Source: Caballeronia temeraria
GTDB lineage: Bacteria > Pseudomonadota > Gammaproteobacteria > Burkholderiales > Burkholderiaceae
Reading direction: 5' to 3'
Length of the DNA: 64,000 bases
Assembly: GCF_001544795.2 (NCBI RefSeq)
Contig: NZ_FCOI02000015.1
Span: forward strand, 62,001 to 126,000
Shown: positions 61,762-64,000 of the stretch, piece after piece
Layout: each line of letters opens with the position of its first letter
Numbering within the stretch: position 1 is the first letter of the stretch
Notes under the pieces: model-generated
The model's database searches: none
Told to the model about the DNA's origin: nothing
The model's input: the letters and a program-made list of their open reading frames with translations, nothing else
Position numbers and translations under genes: made by a program

Positions 61762-62324
61762 CGCGACGCGCCGTGGCGCAGGAGCGGGCCGAAGCGAACG
61801 CGCGGGCCGCATCGCCGGCGAGCGCCCGCGCGCGCGATCCCTTCGACGACGACCTCGAAGACATCGACGAAACGCCCGCGCAGGCGGCCGAGCCGCTCGG
61901 CCCCGACGACCTGCCCTTTAATCCGTACAAGGGCAATCGCGGATTCACGCGCGCGTGGCACGCGATGAAGAATTCGCTCTACGGCTTTCGCGTCGCGATC
62001 CGCGAGGAAAGCGCGTTTCGCCAGGAACTCACGCTCGCCGCGATTCTGCTGCCGTGCAGCCTCGTCGTGCCGGTCCTGCCGGTCGAGCGCGCGGCGCTGA
62101 TCGCATCGGTGCTGCTGGTGCTCATCGTCGAGTTGCTCAATTCGAGCGTCGAGGCGGCCATCGATCGCATCTCGCTCGAACGTCACGAATTGTCAAAGCG
62201 GGCGAAGGATTTCGGCAGCGCCGCGGTGATGGTCGCGCTCGGCGTCTGCGTCATCACATGGGGCCTGATTTTGTGGCCGCTTGTCTCCCCGCTTGCATCC
62301 GCCTGGCTCGCGCGTATCTTATAA
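61758..62324 (+). CDS. dgkA: Diacylglycerol kinase DgkA, with acidic N-terminal extension
   Basis: DgkA phosphorylates diacylglycerol to phosphatidic acid in the inner membrane. The 188-residue product has about 60 extra N-terminal residues that are acidic and Ala/Pro-rich (FDDDLEDIDETPAQAAEP). The three-helix core starts at GFTRAWHAMKNSLYGF and holds the catalytic ELLNSSVEAAIDRIS (about 132). The ATG at 61758 overlaps the glycosyltransferase stop (ATGA). In this operon it could return diacylglycerol made by the upstream phosphoesterase to phospholipid synthesis. Confidence 0.94.
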   Translation: MTRRAVAQERAEANARAASPASARARDPFDDDLEDIDETPAQAAEPLGPDDLPFNPYKGNRGFTRAWHAMKNSLYGFRVAIREESAFRQELTLAAILLPCSLVVPVLPVERAALIASVLLVLIVELLNSSVEAAIDRISLERHELSKRAKDFGSAAVMVALGVCVITWGLILWPLVSPLASAWLARIL

Positions 62325-62468
62325 ATGAGAAGGCTTGCGCCCCACGCGCGCAGCCGTGCGGGCGAACGACCGGTTTATAATCGTCCGATATTCTCAAAAA
62401 TAGCAACGGAAGCGGCCGCGCGAACGCTCATCCCGAGTCCTCGCGGCCTGATCCCAAGGTCGGACGAC

Positions 62469-63209
62469 ATGGAAGCCAAACCACCCCGCCGCACCCGCGA
62501 ACGGATACTCGAGCTGTCGCTGAAGTTGTTCAACGATATCGGCGAGCCGAACGTCACCACGACGACGATCGCCGAGGAGATGGAAATCAGTCCAGGCAAC
62601 CTGTACTACCATTTCCGCAACAAAGACGACATCATCAACAGCATCTTCGCGCAGTTCGAACAGCAGATTCAGAAGCGTCTGCGCTTTCCGGACGATCATC
62701 GCCCGACGATCGACGAGATGTGGTCGTATCTGCAATACATGGCGGATTTCCTCTGGGCCTACCGCTTCCTGTATCGCGATCTGAACGACCTGCTCGCGCG
62801 CAACCGCACCCTCGAGACGCACTTCAAGCAGATCATCACGCACAAGGTGCACTTCGCGAGCCAGTTGTGCGAGGCGCTCGTGGCCGATCAGGAAATGGTC
62901 GCGACGCCCGAGGAAATCAAGGTGATCGCGACGAACATCGGTGTGATCGCCACGTACTGGCTCTCGTATCAGTACGTGATGAATCCGCGCAAATACAACG
63001 ATCAGGAAGCGATCCGCACGGAACTGCATCAGGCGAGTCTGCACATCATCTCGATCATGGCGCCGTATCTGCGCGGGCGCTCGCGGCAGCTCTTCGACGA
63101 CCTCGTTTCCGGTAAGCTGCCGAAGCGCGAGTACGCGGATTTCCTGCCGCCGCGCGACGATTCGCAACAACCCGCTGCGAAGAGCGATACACCGAAGGAT
63201 TCCAGATAA
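62469..63209 (+). CDS. TetR/AcrR family transcriptional regulator
   Basis: This 246-residue repressor-type regulator has an N-terminal helix-turn-helix (ILELSLKLFNDIGEPNVTTT, then ISPGNLYYHFRNKDDII, about residues 12-60) and a mostly helical ligand domain with many aromatic residues. Its ligand and targets are unknown. A TATAAT at 62376-62381 lies upstream, with a poor -35. The stop is directly followed by the LOG gene ATG, so both are co-transcribed. Confidence 0.92.
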   Translation: MEAKPPRRTRERILELSLKLFNDIGEPNVTTTTIAEEMEISPGNLYYHFRNKDDIINSIFAQFEQQIQKRLRFPDDHRPTIDEMWSYLQYMADFLWAYRFLYRDLNDLLARNRTLETHFKQIITHKVHFASQLCEALVADQEMVATPEEIKVIATNIGVIATYWLSYQYVMNPRKYNDQEAIRTELHQASLHIISIMAPYLRGRSRQLFDDLVSGKLPKREYADFLPPRDDSQQPAAKSDTPKDSR

Positions 63210-63794
63210 ATGAAGGCAGTTTGTGTCTATTGCGGCTCCGCGACCGGAGCCCGTCCCGTCTATGCAGAAGCGGCGCGCGCATTCGGCCGCGCGCTCGTGG
63301 AGAACGATCTCTCGCTCGTCTATGGCGGCGGCCGCGTCGGCTTGATGGGCCTCATCGCCGATGAAGTGCTCGCCGCGGGCGGCCGCGCCGTCGGCGTCAT
63401 TCCGGAGCTGCTGCTCGCGAAGGAAGTGGGCCACACCGATCTCTCGGAACTGCACGTCGTGCCCGACATGCACGAGCGCAAGAAGAAGATGGCCGATCTG
63501 TCGGACGCGTTCGTCGCGATGCCCGGCGGCGTCGGCACCTTCGAGGAGTTCTTCGAGGTCTACACGTGGGCGCAGCTCGGCTATCACCAGAAGCCGGTCG
63601 GCCTGCTCGATGTGAACGGCTACTACGATCCGCTCATGGCGATGCTGCGTCATACCGTCGAGGAAGGATTCATGCGCGAGGCCTATCTCGATTTCATTCA
63701 GGTCGCGGCCGAACCCGGCGAGATGATCGCGAAGCTGAAAAGCTACACGCCGCCCACGCACGACAAGTGGTCCGAAAAACGTAACGCTGTCTGA
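63210..63794 (+). CDS. LOG-family (cytokinin riboside 5'-monophosphate phosphoribohydrolase-like) protein
   Basis: This 194-residue Rossmann-fold protein has YCGSATGARPVY at the N-terminus, the LVYGGGRVGLMG loop (about residue 36) and the LOG signature PGGVGTFEEFFE (about 104). Family members cleave nucleoside monophosphates at the N-glycosidic bond. Older annotations say lysine decarboxylase, which the motif does not support. It starts immediately after the TetR stop with no spacer. Confidence 0.93.
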   Translation: MKAVCVYCGSATGARPVYAEAARAFGRALVENDLSLVYGGGRVGLMGLIADEVLAAGGRAVGVIPELLLAKEVGHTDLSELHVVPDMHERKKKMADLSDAFVAMPGGVGTFEEFFEVYTWAQLGYHQKPVGLLDVNGYYDPLMAMLRHTVEEGFMREAYLDFIQVAAEPGEMIAKLKSYTPPTHDKWSEKRNAV

Positions 63795-63806
63795 GGAGCC
63801 GGATCG

Positions 63807-64000
63807 ATGTCCAAAGTCATCCTGATTACCGGGGCAAGCCGCGGCATCGGCCGTTCGGCTGCGGTGCTCGCGGGCGCGCGCGGCTGGTCGGTCGGCGTGA
63901 ACTATGCGTCGAACGCAGCCGCCGCCGATGAAACCGTCGCGGCCGTCATCGCTGCCGGCGGCAAGGCCATCGCGATTGCCGGCGACGTCAGCGACGAAGC
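63807..64000 (+). CDS. SDR-family oxidoreductase, 3' end cut by window edge
   Basis: The first 64 codons of a short-chain dehydrogenase are present. The TGASRGIG dinucleotide-binding loop is at residues 8-15, followed by a Val-Asn-Tyr stretch (VGVNYAS) and GDVSDEA. The VNYAS sequence at the end of beta-2 suggests NADP use. AGGAG sits 8 nt before ATG 63807. It starts 12 bp after the LOG gene, so it belongs to the same unit. Confidence 0.88.
   Translation, partial: MSKVILITGASRGIGRSAAVLAGARGWSVGVNYASNAAAADETVAAVIAAGGKAIAIAGDVSDE

Noticed and set aside
1..64000. tRNA, rRNA, insertion sequences, prophage or CRISPR arrays
   Set aside because: Reading the gaps on both strands showed no cloverleaf with a CCA-ready acceptor, no transposase or integrase frame, and no regularly spaced repeats.

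Overview
This window looks like a chromosome-1 (core) segment of a high-GC betaproteobacterium of the family Burkholderiaceae, most like Caballeronia, Paraburkholderia or Burkholderia. The reasons are GC-rich codon use, 'ATGA'-type gene overlaps, and the neighbour sets pyrG-kdsA-eno-ftsB, ilvI-ilvN-ilvC-psd-pssA, rpfE-like-recJ-prfB-lysS and trpS-dapA-bamC. I placed it by family recognition and gene order only. I see no rRNA, tRNA, CRISPR array, insertion sequence or phage gene. Nearly every base is in a housekeeping gene.

Layout. 1-4.5 kb (minus): tilS (cut by the window edge), accA, an AlkA-like glycosylase with a basic tail, cysS. 5-7.8 kb (plus): a secreted TPR protein, two cyclophilins and lpxH. 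7.8-9.5 kb (minus): cysE and trmJ. 9.7-16.8 kb (plus): suhB, lplT, a DUF883 protein, mutS and a secreted phosphoesterase-like protein. 16.9-19.2 kb: slyD and roxA (divergent), then a small Ala/Ser-rich lipoprotein. 19.3-28.5 kb (minus): WalJ-like MBL hydrolase, bamC, dapA, a methyltransferase, trpS, an M50 protease, yciO, a PHP phosphatase, an alpha/beta hydrolase and a DUF455 protein. 28.7-30.7 kb (plus): gamma-carbonic-anhydrase-like protein, hslO and a lipoprotein. 30.8-43.8 kb (minus): ftsB, eno, kdsA, pyrG, a hydrolase, comEC, tatD-like, lolD, lolC/F and a GT-C-like membrane protein. 44-51.7 kb (plus): rpfE-like, recJ, a probable accessory DUF5672 gene, prfB (programmed +1 frameshift), lysS and a glycine-zipper protein. 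51.8-56.9 kb (minus): pssA, psd, ilvC, ilvN, ilvI. 57.3-64 kb (plus): sigma factor-DUF3619-DUF3106-RDD, then metallophosphoesterase-GT4 glycosyltransferase-dgkA, then TetR-LOG-SDR (cut by the edge).

Themes. Envelope biogenesis is over-represented: lpxH, kdsA, bamC, lolCD, lplT, psd, pssA, dgkA and ftsB. The most interesting locus is 59.65-62.3 kb. A PlcP-type metallophosphoesterase, an Agt-like GT4 glycosyltransferase and DgkA lie in order, the last two with a 4-nt overlap. They follow a Pho-box-like direct repeat (7-4-7) placed 10 bp before a possible -10. This is what a phosphate-starvation phospholipid-to-glycolipid remodelling operon would look like. The true LpxH is encoded separately at 7 kb, so the second LpxH-like protein probably does something else. 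A second locus worth attention is the translationally coupled ECF-sigma/DUF3619/DUF3106/RDD cluster.
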